DNA of 64,000 bases from assembly GCF_014270065.1 (NCBI RefSeq), contig NZ_JACNME010000017.1, positions 1 through 64,000 of the forward strand, written 5' to 3'. The DNA comes from Quadrisphaera sp. RL12-1S. GTDB taxonomy: Bacteria > Actinomycetota > Actinomycetes > Actinomycetales > Quadrisphaeraceae. The translations under genes and the position numbers were made by a program. Shown piece by piece: positions 1-7,734 of this stretch (within the stretch, counting starts at the first letter, position 1; every line of letters starts with the position of its first letter). Below the pieces are notes generated by a model. It ran no database searches. It was not told where the DNA came from and saw only the letters and a list, made by a program, of their open reading frames with translations.

Positions 1-1173
1 CTCGCGGGCCGGGCGCAGCCGCAGCCGGCCGCGGCGGCGGGCCCGCGCGCGGGCGCCGGCGTAGGCGGCGTTGCCGGCGGCGGTGCCGAACAGCAGCGAC
101 AGCAGCGAGCCGCCGATGAGCGCGAACAGCACGATCCCGATGAGGTAGAGCAGCGTGACGAAGCCCTCGCCGTAGGTGGTGAAGTCCATGAACGACACCC
201 CGATGACCAGCAGGTCCACCACCTGCAGCGGGAACAGCAGCGTGCCCGCCATGACCCGCACGTAGGAGCGCAGGGCGTGCCCGCCGTCCCCGGCGATGGC
301 GGGGAGGAGCCCGAACTGCCCGAAGACGGGGATGGCGTACACGGCGATCTGCCGCAGCACGAACGCGAACAGCACCACCAGGAGCAGCGGGAAGAGGAAC
401 GCGACCAGCAGCAGCGTGGCCAGCAGGGCGCCCGGGGAGTCGCCGAGGAGCAGCCCGTGGGACAGCTGGGCGGTGAGCTCGGTGACGCGCGCGGCGAAGA
501 CGCCCGCGAAGGCGCCGGTGACGGCCAGCACGCCGGCGTCGACGAGGAGCACGAAGAACGGCACCGAGAACGCCACCGGCAGTCCCACGGCCAGCAGGGC
601 GAACGAGCGCCCGGCCGAGCGGACGCCCTCCACCGCCCCCTCCAGGACGAGGCTCACCAGCCAGCGGACCACCGCCACCACCAGCGCGACAGCGCTGAGC
701 AGCGCCCAGTGCCACAGGTAGACCTGCCAGTACGTGCCGCGCAGCGGGTTGAACGCCACGTAGGTGGTCACCGCCGTGACCGTGTAGGAGAACAGCCAGC
801 CCACGGACTCGGCGAGGGTGGCGGCCAGGCAGTCGTCGGCGGCGTACGGCGCGGTGAGCCAGCCGAGGAGGCCGCTGGGGCACGCGGCCGCCGTCGTCGT
901 CCCCGGGTCGGTGGGCGCCGACGGCGTCACGGAGGGCGCGGGGCTGGGAGTGGGGCTCGTAGACGGGCTCGTGGACGAGGTCGTGGACGAGGCGGCCGGG
1001 GCGGGGCTCGGCACCGGCAGCGCGGCCGAGGCGATCGCGGCACCCGTGGGGACGAGCACCAGCAGCAGGGCCACGAGCAGCGACGCGGCGGCGCCCCCGG
1101 GGGTGCGCGGCTCGGGGCGCTCGGCCGGGCCGCCCGCCGTCGGGGCTGCGGAGCTGACGGCGGCCGGGCTCAT
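1..1173 (-). CDS. Polytopic membrane protein, VirB6/TrbL-like (partial, runs off left edge)
   Basis: At least 391 residues, continuing beyond base 1. An N-terminal hydrophobic segment (about residues 30-50) is followed by a Ser/Thr/Pro-rich linker (about 52-90), then several long membrane segments (roughly 120-140, 150-175, 188-225, 248-275, 310-370) and a basic Arg-rich stretch at the edge. A signal, a linker and a multi-span core are typical of VirB6/TrbL-type inner-membrane channel components of actinobacterial conjugation or type IV secretion systems. The ATG overlaps the TGA of the upstream gene (ATGA), so the two are probably translated together. The family call rests on topology and the small partner, not on a catalytic motif. 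Confidence 0.5.
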   Translation of the reverse strand, partial: MSPAAVSSAAPTAGGPAERPEPRTPGGAAASLLVALLLVLVPTGAAIASAALPVPSPAPAASSTTSSTSPSTSPTPSPAPSVTPSAPTDPGTTTAAACPSGLLGWLTAPYAADDCLAATLAESVGWLFSYTVTAVTTYVAFNPLRGTYWQVYLWHWALLSAVALVVAVVRWLVSLVLEGAVEGVRSAGRSFALLAVGLPVAFSVPFFVLLVDAGVLAVTGAFAGVFAARVTELTAQLSHGLLLGDSPGALLATLLLVAFLFPLLLVVLFAFVLRQIAVYAIPVFGQFGLLPAIAGDGGHALRSYVRVMAGTLLFPLQVVDLLVIGVSFMDFTTYGEGFVTLLYLIGIVLFALIGGSLLSLLFGTAAGNAAYAGARARARRRGRLRLRPARE

Positions 1174-1553
1174 GAGAGCAGGTCGAACCAGCCGAGGGTG
1201 AAGGTCGAGAAGGTGCCGATGATGAGGATCACGAGAGCGCAGCCGACCGCGGAAAGCAGGTGCCCGGTGGCCCGTCCGCCCTTGCGCAGGCTCCCGACCG
1301 CCGCGACGAGGGAGACCGCGAGCCCGAGCACCGCGGCCACGAGCACGAGGAACAGCACCACGCCGAGCAGGCGGCCTGCGGGCCCGGCGAAGCCGCCGAA
1401 CGGCCCGGGCGTCGGGGAGGCCTCGGCGAGCATGCGCTGGAGGAACTCGCGCGTGCTGCCGTAGTCGGTGCTGCCCGACGCCGAGGCGCTCGGCAGGGGC
1501 GTGGCGGACGGGGACGGCGACGTCGCCGTCATCACCCAACCCATGAGCCCCAT
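1170..1553 (-). CDS. Small two-span membrane protein, VirB2/TrbC pilin-like
   Basis: A 127-residue protein: polar Ser/Pro N-terminus, then two strongly hydrophobic segments (about 60-85 and 100-122) separated by a short basic loop with RKGGR. Size and two-helix layout fit VirB2/TrbC-like pilin subunits, which commonly precede a VirB6-like gene in actinobacterial transfer loci. Its TGA overlaps the next ATG by one base step. In-frame starts exist at 1553 and at 1532; the upstream TACAAA box would allow a leaderless start at 1553. It could also be an unrelated two-helix membrane protein. Confidence 0.5.
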   Translation of the reverse strand: MGLMGWVMTATSPSPSATPLPSASASGSTDYGSTREFLQRMLAEASPTPGPFGGFAGPAGRLLGVVLFLVLVAAVLGLAVSLVAAVGSLRKGGRATGHLLSAVGCALVILIIGTFSTFTLGWFDLLS

Positions 1554-1561
1554 GAGTCACA

Positions 1562-1567
1562 TTTGTA
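1562..1567 (-). promoter_or_regulatory. Possible -10 box for the VirB2/VirB6-like pair
   Basis: Reading the minus strand, TACAAA followed by T lies in a local AT-rich patch. Transcription starting about seven bases later would begin almost at the ATG at 1553, implying a leaderless mRNA. No convincing -35 box is visible, so this is a weak call. Confidence 0.25.
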
Positions 1568-1590
1568 CCACCATGAGGGGGCATGCGCCG

Positions 1591-2217
1591 CTACTCCCCG
1601 ATCGCGACCTCCGCCCCGAGGCGCGCTCCACGCAGGAGCGCCAGGCGGTCGCCGCTCCAGAAGGTGCCCGGGTCGTAGGCGTTGACGGGCCGGTCCCGGG
1701 GCAGCAGCCCCATCGCCTGGTACGCGCTCGCCACGACCTCCGCGCAGTACGCCGTGGCCGCGCTCGCCCGCACGCGGGCGCGCCCGCGCAGCCACCGGCC
1801 GGCCAGCGCCGCCGTCGCCGGGAACGGCGTCCCGTCCCTGCGCGCGACCTCCTGCAGCAGCGCGTCCTCCGCGAACCGCCCCAGCCCGCCCGGCACGTCG
1901 AGCTGGCGCAGCCAGGCGCGCTGGGCGTACCGGCCGCGCCACTGGTCGACGGCGGCGCGCAGGTCGTGCAGCTGCACGCCGCGGTGCTGCGTGCCCGTCC
2001 AGACGTCCACGAGGCCGCGGCCGAGCTCGGCGTGCCACATCAGCGGCGGCAGGTCGTCGAGCACCACCGCCATGCCCACGTGGTTGACCGGCGCGTTGGT
2101 CAGCGCGCGGATCGCGTGGTCGGCGGGGCTGCGCCCCCGGAACAGCCACAGGTCGCCGGTGCGGGTCAGCTCGACCGCCTCGTCGAGCGGGAGCCCTGTG
2201 CTGCGCGTCGCGTCCAC
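1591..2217 (-). CDS. Permuted papain-like amidase, YiiX/YaeF (C92) type
   Basis: A 208-residue protein. The early GDLWLFRG segment, the NHVGMAV histidine motif (about residue 65) and the late YCAEVVAS cysteine motif (about 160) match the permuted NlpC/P60-like fold, where His precedes the catalytic Cys. Such enzymes cleave or transfer acyl or amide bonds on lipids or peptides; the substrate here is unknown. No signal peptide is obvious. I chose the GTG at 2217 because AGGA sits seven bases upstream inside the palindrome shared with the divergent gene; an ATG at 2274 in the same frame would add 19 Arg/Pro-rich residues and overlap that gene. Confidence 0.6.
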   Translation of the reverse strand: MDATRSTGLPLDEAVELTRTGDLWLFRGRSPADHAIRALTNAPVNHVGMAVVLDDLPPLMWHAELGRGLVDVWTGTQHRGVQLHDLRAAVDQWRGRYAQRAWLRQLDVPGGLGRFAEDALLQEVARRDGTPFPATAALAGRWLRGRARVRASAATAYCAEVVASAYQAMGLLPRDRPVNAYDPGTFWSGDRLALLRGARLGAEVAIGE

Positions 2218-2234
2218 GGCAGGATCCTGCCGTG
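2215..2234. promoter_or_regulatory. 20-bp perfect palindrome carrying both divergent start codons and RBSs
   Basis: CACGGCAGGATCCTGCCGTG is its own reverse complement. Each end is a GTG start codon (minus-strand amidase at 2217, plus-strand membrane protein at 2232), and AGGA lies seven bases before GTG on both strands. The element could therefore serve as ribosome-binding region for both genes, a hairpin masking both starts, or an operator. Confidence 0.55.
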
Positions 2235-2477
2235 GCACCGAGCGCGGACGACCCAGCGGCAGGCGGAGCAGCACGGCGAGCGGGACGGCGCGCCGGGCGC
2301 ACCTCCCGGCGCTCGACGCTGCTCAAGCTCCTGGGGGTGGCGGGGCTGGCCGGCGTCGTCGCGACCGGCGCGGTGGTCGCCCGGGACACCCGGCGTCGCC
2401 AGCAGCTGACCCCCGACCAGGTGCGCGCGCGCCTGCACGAGCGGCACGCGGAGCTGGGCGCCGAGCGCGAGGGCTGA
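2232..2477 (+). CDS. Small single-span membrane protein
   Basis: An 81-residue protein with an Arg/Ala-rich cytoplasmic start, one membrane segment (about residues 30-48, LLKLLGVAGLAGVVATGAVV), a basic RDTRRR patch and a charged tail with RARLHERHAEL. Tiny proteins with this layout are common unnamed actinobacterial proteins; no function is known to me. GTG start with AGGA seven bases upstream, inside the shared palindrome. It ends two bases before the stop of the convergent glycosyltransferase gene. Confidence 0.6.
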   Translation: MAPSADDPAAGGAARRAGRRAGRTSRRSTLLKLLGVAGLAGVVATGAVVARDTRRRQQLTPDQVRARLHERHAELGAEREG

Positions 2478-2479
2478 CC

Positions 2480-3709
2480 TCAGAGGGCGCTGGCGCTGCG
2501 GGAGGAGGTCTCCGGCAGCACGATGCGCTCGCGCCCGGCGCCGGCCTCGGCCACCGTGCGGGCCAGCAGCTCGTCCACCGTCTGCGCGCGCGGCCGGGGC
2601 ACCACGACACCGCTGGCCACCGCCTCGACCACCGCGCCCAGGCGCTGGTCGAAGCTCGCGCGGGAGAACCCCTCGGCGTGGCGGCGCACGCGCGCCGGGT
2701 CGAGCCCGGTGGCGTCGAAGGAGGCCAGCGCCTGCGCCCACGCGTCGACCTCGCCCTCGGGGCCGACCTGCTCGACCAGCTCCCCGGACAGACCGGGCAG
2801 CACGGTGTCGAGAGCGCCGCCCTCGCCGGCGGCGATGACGGGGGCCCCGCAGGCCATGGCCTCCACCGGCACGATCCCGAAGTCCTCCACGCCGGGCATG
2901 AGCAGCGCGCGGCAGCGGCGGAACAGGTCGCGCAGCTCGGCGTCGCTGACCCGCCCGAGGAAGGTGGTGCCCGGACCGGCCAGCGCCTCCACGTCGTGCC
3001 GGGCGCGTCCCTCCCCGGCCACCACCAGGCGCACCCCGGCGCGGGCGGCGGCGCGGACGGCCAGGTCAGGGCGCTTGTAGGGCACCATCCGCCCGGCCAG
3101 CAGGAAGAAGTCCTCGCGGGGCACCGACGGGTCGGGCGCGTAGTAGCCGGTGTCCACCGGGGGCGCCACCACCTGCGCCTCGCGGCCCCACCACCGGCGG
3201 ATCCGCTCGGCCACGCACGTGGAGTTGGCCAGCAGCGTGTGCACGCGCTGCGCCGCGGCGACGTCGTGCCGCTTGAACGCCGCCGAGAACGCCGCGAGCG
3301 CCGCGGTGCCGGGCCCGCGGCCCTCGCTGGAGCGCAGCGCGGCGTCCCAGACCCAGCGGGCGGGGGTGTGCACGTAGGCGACCACGGGTGCCCTGCTGGC
3401 CAGGGCCACCTGCGTGGCGAAGGCGTGGTGGGAGGCGACGACGACGTCGGACGGCGGCAGGCGCAGCGCCCTCATGGCCACCGGCAGCGCGGGCAGGAGG
3501 TGGGAGTAGGTGCTGCCGCGCAGCAGCCGCGACAGCGGGGTGCTGCGCAGGCGGTGCTCCAGGTCCGGGGCGATGACACCGGGCCGGGCGACGGGCGCGA
3601 GCACGGCGGCGTCGCGCCAGTGGCGCGCCATCGCCTCCACCACCGCCTCCGAGCCCCCGTGCTCGGTGAAGCGCTCGTGGACGATCGTGACGCGGTGCGC
3701 GGTGGACAT
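2480..3709 (-). CDS. GT4-family glycosyltransferase
   Basis: A 409-residue retaining glycosyltransferase of the GT-B fold. The N-terminal half starts VTIVHERFTEHGGSE, the acceptor-side pattern of GT4 enzymes; the C-terminal half has FFLLAGRMVPYKRPDLAVRA and the nucleotide-sugar motif EDFGIVPVEAMACG (about residues 275-290, E-x7-E). It probably transfers a hexose from an NDP- or GDP-sugar to a polysaccharide or lipid-linked acceptor at the inner membrane. The ATG at 3709 has GGAAGG upstream and puts the conserved start at residue 7; the frame stays open upstream without family-like sequence. It stands alone, so acceptor and donor cannot be named. Confidence 0.85.
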   Translation of the reverse strand: MSTAHRVTIVHERFTEHGGSEAVVEAMARHWRDAAVLAPVARPGVIAPDLEHRLRSTPLSRLLRGSTYSHLLPALPVAMRALRLPPSDVVVASHHAFATQVALASRAPVVAYVHTPARWVWDAALRSSEGRGPGTAALAAFSAAFKRHDVAAAQRVHTLLANSTCVAERIRRWWGREAQVVAPPVDTGYYAPDPSVPREDFFLLAGRMVPYKRPDLAVRAAARAGVRLVVAGEGRARHDVEALAGPGTTFLGRVSDAELRDLFRRCRALLMPGVEDFGIVPVEAMACGAPVIAAGEGGALDTVLPGLSGELVEQVGPEGEVDAWAQALASFDATGLDPARVRRHAEGFSRASFDQRLGAVVEAVASGVVVPRPRAQTVDELLARTVAEAGAGRERIVLPETSSRSASAL

Positions 3710-3899
3710 GGGAGGCCTTCCGGTGGACGACGGCTTCCGGACCTCCATCGTGGCCGCCGAGGCGGCGCCGCACAGGCGATTGCCCAAACCGCGGAGGTTT
3801 CGGGCAGGTCCGGCGCACCGGGACGTACCGGACTCCCGACCGCCCCAACGGCCCCGTCCCGGGCTGCGATCACCGGCCGGGACGAGCACCATCCGCTCC

Positions 3900-4022
3900 A
3901 TGCCGTGGCGCTGCCGCCTGGGCCTGCACCGCTGGGTGCTGTGGCCCTCCGCGCTGCGCCGCGAGCCGGGTGAGTCCCCGTACTACTGCGCGCGGTGCGG
4001 CCGGGAGCGCCTCGTGGTCTGA
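3900..4022 (+). CDS. Tiny CxxC zinc-ribbon-like protein
   Basis: A 40-residue frame starting MPWRCRLGLHRW and ending YYCARCGRERLVV. The spacing Cys-x4-His, then Cys-x2-Cys followed by GRER, resembles small metal-binding proteins of the DUF1660-like kind (start CKLFGHKW, end CxRCGK). It lies between two convergently or divergently oriented genes with no good RBS, so the evidence is the motif and clean end only. Function unknown. Confidence 0.45.
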   Translation: MPWRCRLGLHRWVLWPSALRREPGESPYYCARCGRERLVV

Positions 4023-4053
4023 CGGCAGGCGCCCCGGGGCGGCTCAGCCGGGC

Positions 4054-5778
4054 TCAGCCGACCGGGTCCGCGAGGCACCCGGCCACCACCTCGACGGTGG
4101 CCCGGGCGAAGGGGGGCACGGCGCTCGCCTCCTCGTCACCCTGCTGGCCGGTGGCCAGCGCGCGCAGCACGACGCCGTCGCGCAGGGCCACGAGGGTGCG
4201 CCCGAGCTCTGCGGCGGAGACGTCGGCCCGCAGCTGCAGCCCGGCGAGCGCCAGCAGCTCGGCCACCAGCTCACCGGTGGCCCGCTCCTCGCGCGCCCCC
4301 TGCTCGCACAGCCGCTGCGCGACGGCCGGGCGCGCCGCGGACAGCGCCACGAGCAGCAGGCGGAGCCGGTCGTGGCCCTCGAGGTCCTCGTCGGCGAGCA
4401 CCGCCGCAGCCGCGGCCTCCAGGGACGCGACGAGGCGCTGCCACCCGCCGCCCCCGTCGGCGAAGGGCGCCAGCGCCACCGCGCGGATCCGTCCCAGCAC
4501 CTCCCAGCGCACCCGGCGCACGCGGTGGGCCGCGTAGGCCAGGAGGTCCTCGACGTAGTCGTCCTGGCTGCGCCAGCGGTCGCGCAGCTGCGCGGCCGTG
4601 GGCCGGGGGGTGCCGGCGGGTAGGCACCGGCCGGCGGCCTCCACCGCGGCGGCCGAGAGCAGGCCGAAGAAGCGGGGCTGCGCGGCGATGGCGGCGCTCA
4701 CCCTGCCGGACGGCCCGGTGGCCACCACCCCGAGCTCCTGCCCCAGCACGCCCGTGCCGCCGTGCAGGAGCTGCCTGGTGATCACGTCGTGGGCCAGGCG
4801 GTGGCGGGCGGCCGATGTGCGCCGCGAGCCGGTGACCGGGTCCGTGAGGTGCACCAGCACGTCGGAGACGTCGCCGGTGCCGGGTCCGGGCCACAGCGGG
4901 CGGCCCTCGGGCGGGCCCGCCGCGGTCCGGCCACCGCCAGCCCCCGGGTCGGGCTCGAAGCTGCGCCGGGCCAGCGCCATCCCGGCCGTCACCAGCACCC
5001 GCACCGACTCCTCGACCAGCTCGGGCGGCTCACCCGCCGCGATGAGGCGCAGGTTGGCCCCCTCGGCCACGGCCGACAGCGCCGAGCTGGTCCGGTGCAG
5101 GTCGGCACCGGCGCGCAGCCGGTGCCCGACCCGCTCGAAGCAGCGCTCCCACACCTGGCCCCAGCGCGCGGCCCCGGCGCGGTAGTGCGCCTCCCGCTGG
5201 CGGCGCAGCACGGGGTGCTCGGAGGCCAGCGCGGTGGCCACGAGCTCCAGGCGGGTGCTCACGGGCAGGCCCGCGGTCACCAGGTGGGCGCGCGCCAGCG
5301 CCTCGGCCACGGCGGGCAGCTCCCCCGCCGAGGAGGGCGGGGCGAGGTGGCGGGTGCGCTGCTCGAGCAGGTCGTCCCAGTGGCGGCGCCACAGGACGTG
5401 GGCCAGCAGGTCCTCGACGAAGTCCCGCTGGATCGCCCAGCGGTCGCGCAGGTGGCTGGTGGTCACGCGCAGGGGGCCCACGGCGGTGGCCGCCGCGCAC
5501 ACCCGGCTGGCCGACAGCAGGTCGAAGAAGCGCACCGGCCGGCGCGCGCCCTCGACGTCGTCGTCCTGACCCGCGGACCCCACCTCGGGCCCCTCGGCGG
5601 GCACCAGGGTGCCCAGCTCACGCTGGAGCACCAGCACCCCGGCCTCGAGCAGGGCGCGGGTGACCGGGTCCGTGGCCAGGCGGCGGCGGGCCGGCTCGGT
5701 GCGCCGGGTGGAGGTGGCGGGGTCGGTGAGCCGCGCCAGGACGTCGCCGAGGCCCTCCTCCCCGCCGTGCTGCTCCAC
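4054..5778 (-). CDS. Internally duplicated protein, two tandem possible TetR-like units
   Basis: A 574-residue protein built of two homologous halves (about 10-280 and 290-570). Each begins DVL-x2-LTDP-x-T-x-SRRT (first copy STRRT), continues with a helix ending in RELG or QELG, has an FF-x-LLSA segment and then LRDRW-x-Q-x-DFVEDLLA. The RDRW...EDLLA stretch resembles the end of a TetR DNA-binding domain and the long helical remainder a ligand-binding half, but spacing is longer than in TetR, so the family is uncertain. Two GTG starts compete (5784 and 5778); the second has GAGGGG at good spacing. It points away from the regulator at 6028, leaving a 249-base shared upstream region. Confidence 0.5.
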   Translation of the reverse strand: MEQHGGEEGLGDVLARLTDPATSTRRTEPARRRLATDPVTRALLEAGVLVLQRELGTLVPAEGPEVGSAGQDDDVEGARRPVRFFDLLSASRVCAAATAVGPLRVTTSHLRDRWAIQRDFVEDLLAHVLWRRHWDDLLEQRTRHLAPPSSAGELPAVAEALARAHLVTAGLPVSTRLELVATALASEHPVLRRQREAHYRAGAARWGQVWERCFERVGHRLRAGADLHRTSSALSAVAEGANLRLIAAGEPPELVEESVRVLVTAGMALARRSFEPDPGAGGGRTAAGPPEGRPLWPGPGTGDVSDVLVHLTDPVTGSRRTSAARHRLAHDVITRQLLHGGTGVLGQELGVVATGPSGRVSAAIAAQPRFFGLLSAAAVEAAGRCLPAGTPRPTAAQLRDRWRSQDDYVEDLLAYAAHRVRRVRWEVLGRIRAVALAPFADGGGGWQRLVASLEAAAAAVLADEDLEGHDRLRLLLVALSAARPAVAQRLCEQGAREERATGELVAELLALAGLQLRADVSAAELGRTLVALRDGVVLRALATGQQGDEEASAVPPFARATVEVVAGCLADPVG

Positions 5779-5802
5779 CGCCACCCCCCCTCGCCCGCCC
5801 TC

Positions 5803-5842
5803 GGGCGCTCCCGGGCGCTCCCGTGCGCTCCCGTGCGGCCCC
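5803..5842. repeat. Four 10-bp direct repeats upstream of the duplicated gene
   Basis: Two copies of GGGCGCTCCC are followed by GTGCGCTCCC and a diverged GTGCGGCCCC. The near-helical period could place protein sites on one face of the DNA, or it may be a slippage product. The rest of 5779-6027 holds nothing further that I recognise except TGATCATC at 5872. Confidence 0.5.
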
Positions 5843-6027
5843 CGGCGGCCCGGACGCCCCGCCCGCAGCGGGTGATCATCTTGGCGCGACCAGCGGCGAC
5901 GCGCCGCTCGGAACGGGCCTCGCACCTCCTCGAGTGCTCGTGGAAGTCACGTCCAGGCCTGGCCGTGGGCCCGCGGGGTCGCGCACCCTGCCCCTGCCCG
6001 TATCAGGGCGCAACACCAGGGGGGACC

Positions 6028-6795
6028 ATGCACGAGGACAGAGGCGGTCGCGCCACGGCGCAGGCCGAGAGGCGGCTGCTCGTCCGCCAGGGCGGCCAGG
6101 AGCCGTCCGCGGTGGTGGGGCGGGTGGCGGTCGCGGGGCCCCTGCAGCAGCTGGCGGTGGTCGGCGGGCACCCGCTGGGCCTGCTCGGGCTGTGCGGTGC
6201 GCTCGCCGGCTCGCACCAGCTGTCCCGCCTCACCGCGAGCACGGCGCGCGGCACCGTCCTGGCCAACCTCAGCTGCGCCGGCTGCTCCCCCACCGCTGAG
6301 GAGCTGGCGCTCCTGGCCCGCGACCAGCGGCTGGTGCTGCTGGTCGGGCAGGGGACGCTGGGGCTGGCCGAGGAGGCCCTGGCGCGCGGCGCCCTCGCCG
6401 CGGTGGGCGCGTGGGAACCGGTGGCGGAGGTGCGCCGGGCCGTGCGCGCCGCCGGGGCCGGCGAGCCCTGCACCAGCGCGTCGGTGCGGGCCGCGGGAGC
6501 CCGCGTGCGGGAGGTGCGCGGGCTGCTGTCGCGCCAGGAGCAGGAGGTGCTGCGCCTCTACGGCGCCGACCTGCCGGTCAAGACCGTCGCCCGGCGGATG
6601 GGCATCACCGTGGGCACCGCCAAGGAGTACCTCAAGCGGCTGCGGGCCAAGCTCGCCGCCCGCGGCATCGCGGTGAGCACCAAGGTGGACCTGCGCGTGC
6701 TGGCCGAGGAGCTGGGGCTGCTCAGCCCCGCCCAGCGCTGCGGGTCGGGGGCGCCCGTCGTGGACGTGCGCACGCTGCGCGAGGTGGCCGGGTAG
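6028..6795 (+). CDS. NarL/LuxR-type regulator with degenerate receiver domain
   Basis: A 255-residue protein. The C-terminal half has a clear LuxR-type HTH (about residues 168-215) containing LSRQEQEVLRLYGADLP and GTAKEYLKRLRAKL. The N-terminal half has the length and alternation of a receiver domain but lacks the acidic pair, the phosphate-accepting Asp and the Lys of the fold, so it probably does not take phosphate. The HTH closely resembles that of the response regulator at 10399 (shared KEYLKR-x-R-x-KLA and a following ELGLL/TMGLL tail). ATG at 6028 is preceded by GGGGGGAC. Likely regulates by ligand, partner or dimerisation. Confidence 0.75.
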   Translation: MHEDRGGRATAQAERRLLVRQGGQEPSAVVGRVAVAGPLQQLAVVGGHPLGLLGLCGALAGSHQLSRLTASTARGTVLANLSCAGCSPTAEELALLARDQRLVLLVGQGTLGLAEEALARGALAAVGAWEPVAEVRRAVRAAGAGEPCTSASVRAAGARVREVRGLLSRQEQEVLRLYGADLPVKTVARRMGITVGTAKEYLKRLRAKLAARGIAVSTKVDLRVLAEELGLLSPAQRCGSGAPVVDVRTLREVAG

Positions 6796-6799
6796 CGGG

Positions 6800-7504
6800 T
6801 CAGGCGGTGACCACCGGACGCGGCGCGGTCACCACGGAGAAGTCCGGCAGCGCCGACGGCACCGGGAGCAGCAGCACCTCGGACAGCGGCGCGCTGCGCG
6901 GCGCCGGGACCAGCACGAACGCCGGGACGGCGGGAGCGGGTGCCGCCGTCCCGGCGCGCCGGCGCACGGCGGACGGGCGGGCGAGGGGTCCCGGGGCCTC
7001 GACCGGGCGCTCGACCGGGCGCTCGACCGGGCGCTCGACCGGGCGCTCGACCGGGCGCTGGGCGAACACCAGCCGGGAGGTCACGGCGAACGAGACGACG
7101 CACGAGACGGCCGTGGCCAGCAGCGCGCTGACCAGCGGCGGCGCGTCCAGCAGGCGGTGCGCCGCGGCGAAGCTCGCGGAGTTCACGCCGAAGCCGAGCA
7201 CCGCGGCGGCGTTGAAGAGCGCCAGGCGCCGCAGCACGTGCGCGCGGCCCTCCCCGCCGCTGCGGCGGGACGCCCAGGTCCAGCAGTAGCTGGCGGTGAA
7301 GTTGGCCTGGGTCGCCACCACGAACGCCGTGGCGTTGGCGACCTCCGCCAGCACCAGCGGCAGCAGCGAGGTCATGACGGCCAGGTGCACCAGCGTCGAG
7401 CCGACGCCCACCACGAGGAAGCGCGCACGGGGGTCACGGCTGGCCACCGCGAGCGCCCTGACTGCTGAGCGCGGTCCCAGCGCCTCGGCGCGCTGCACGT
7501 CCAT
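6800..7504 (-). CDS. GtrA-family membrane protein with repeat-rich C-terminal tail
   Basis: A 234-residue protein. Residues about 25-148 form the four-helix GtrA domain (FLVVGVGSTLVHLAVM, NFTASYCWTWASR, FAVTSRLVFAQ), a family thought to help flip polyprenyl-linked sugars used to decorate cell-wall polymers. Normal members stop near 130-150 residues; here about 85 residues follow, starting with five RPVE repeats and continuing as low-complexity Ala/Pro/Val sequence. The ATG at 7504 gives a short N-terminal extension. The gene converges on the regulator at 6028 with four bases between. No glycosyltransferase partner is adjacent. Confidence 0.8.
   Translation of the reverse strand: MDVQRAEALGPRSAVRALAVASRDPRARFLVVGVGSTLVHLAVMTSLLPLVLAEVANATAFVVATQANFTASYCWTWASRRSGGEGRAHVLRRLALFNAAAVLGFGVNSASFAAAHRLLDAPPLVSALLATAVSCVVSFAVTSRLVFAQRPVERPVERPVERPVERPVEAPGPLARPSAVRRRAGTAAPAPAVPAFVLVPAPRSAPLSEVLLLPVPSALPDFSVVTAPRPVVTA
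6998..7057. repeat. Five perfect 12-bp tandem repeats inside the GtrA-family gene
   Basis: The unit CTCGACCGGGCG is repeated five times exactly and encodes RPVE on the minus strand. The unit is a multiple of three, so copy-number changes would lengthen or shorten the tail without a frameshift. A nearly identical unit lies at 31661-31696 in another gene. Confidence 0.85.
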
Positions 7505-7734
7505 GGTCCTCCCTGCACCGGAACGGGCCGGATGCGAGGAGTATGGGACGGCCGCGCAGCGCCGCGAGGCGTTTCCGCGCAGCTGGCCCTCCCCCGTCCG
7601 GGAGGGGCCGCACGGGCCCGTCGGTGCACCCGGCCGGGTGGTCGGACGGCGGACGGGGTACCGCCCCGCGGCGGGCGCGCCTACCGTCGCCGGGCTGGTC
7701 GCGCCGCTCCCCCGCGCGCAGCGGGGAGGACGAC

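Noticed and set aside
3710-3901. N-terminal extension of the glycosyltransferase to an ATG at 3901
   Set aside because: The added residues are Arg/Gly/Pro-rich without family similarity, and the ATG at 3709 has GGAAGG upstream.
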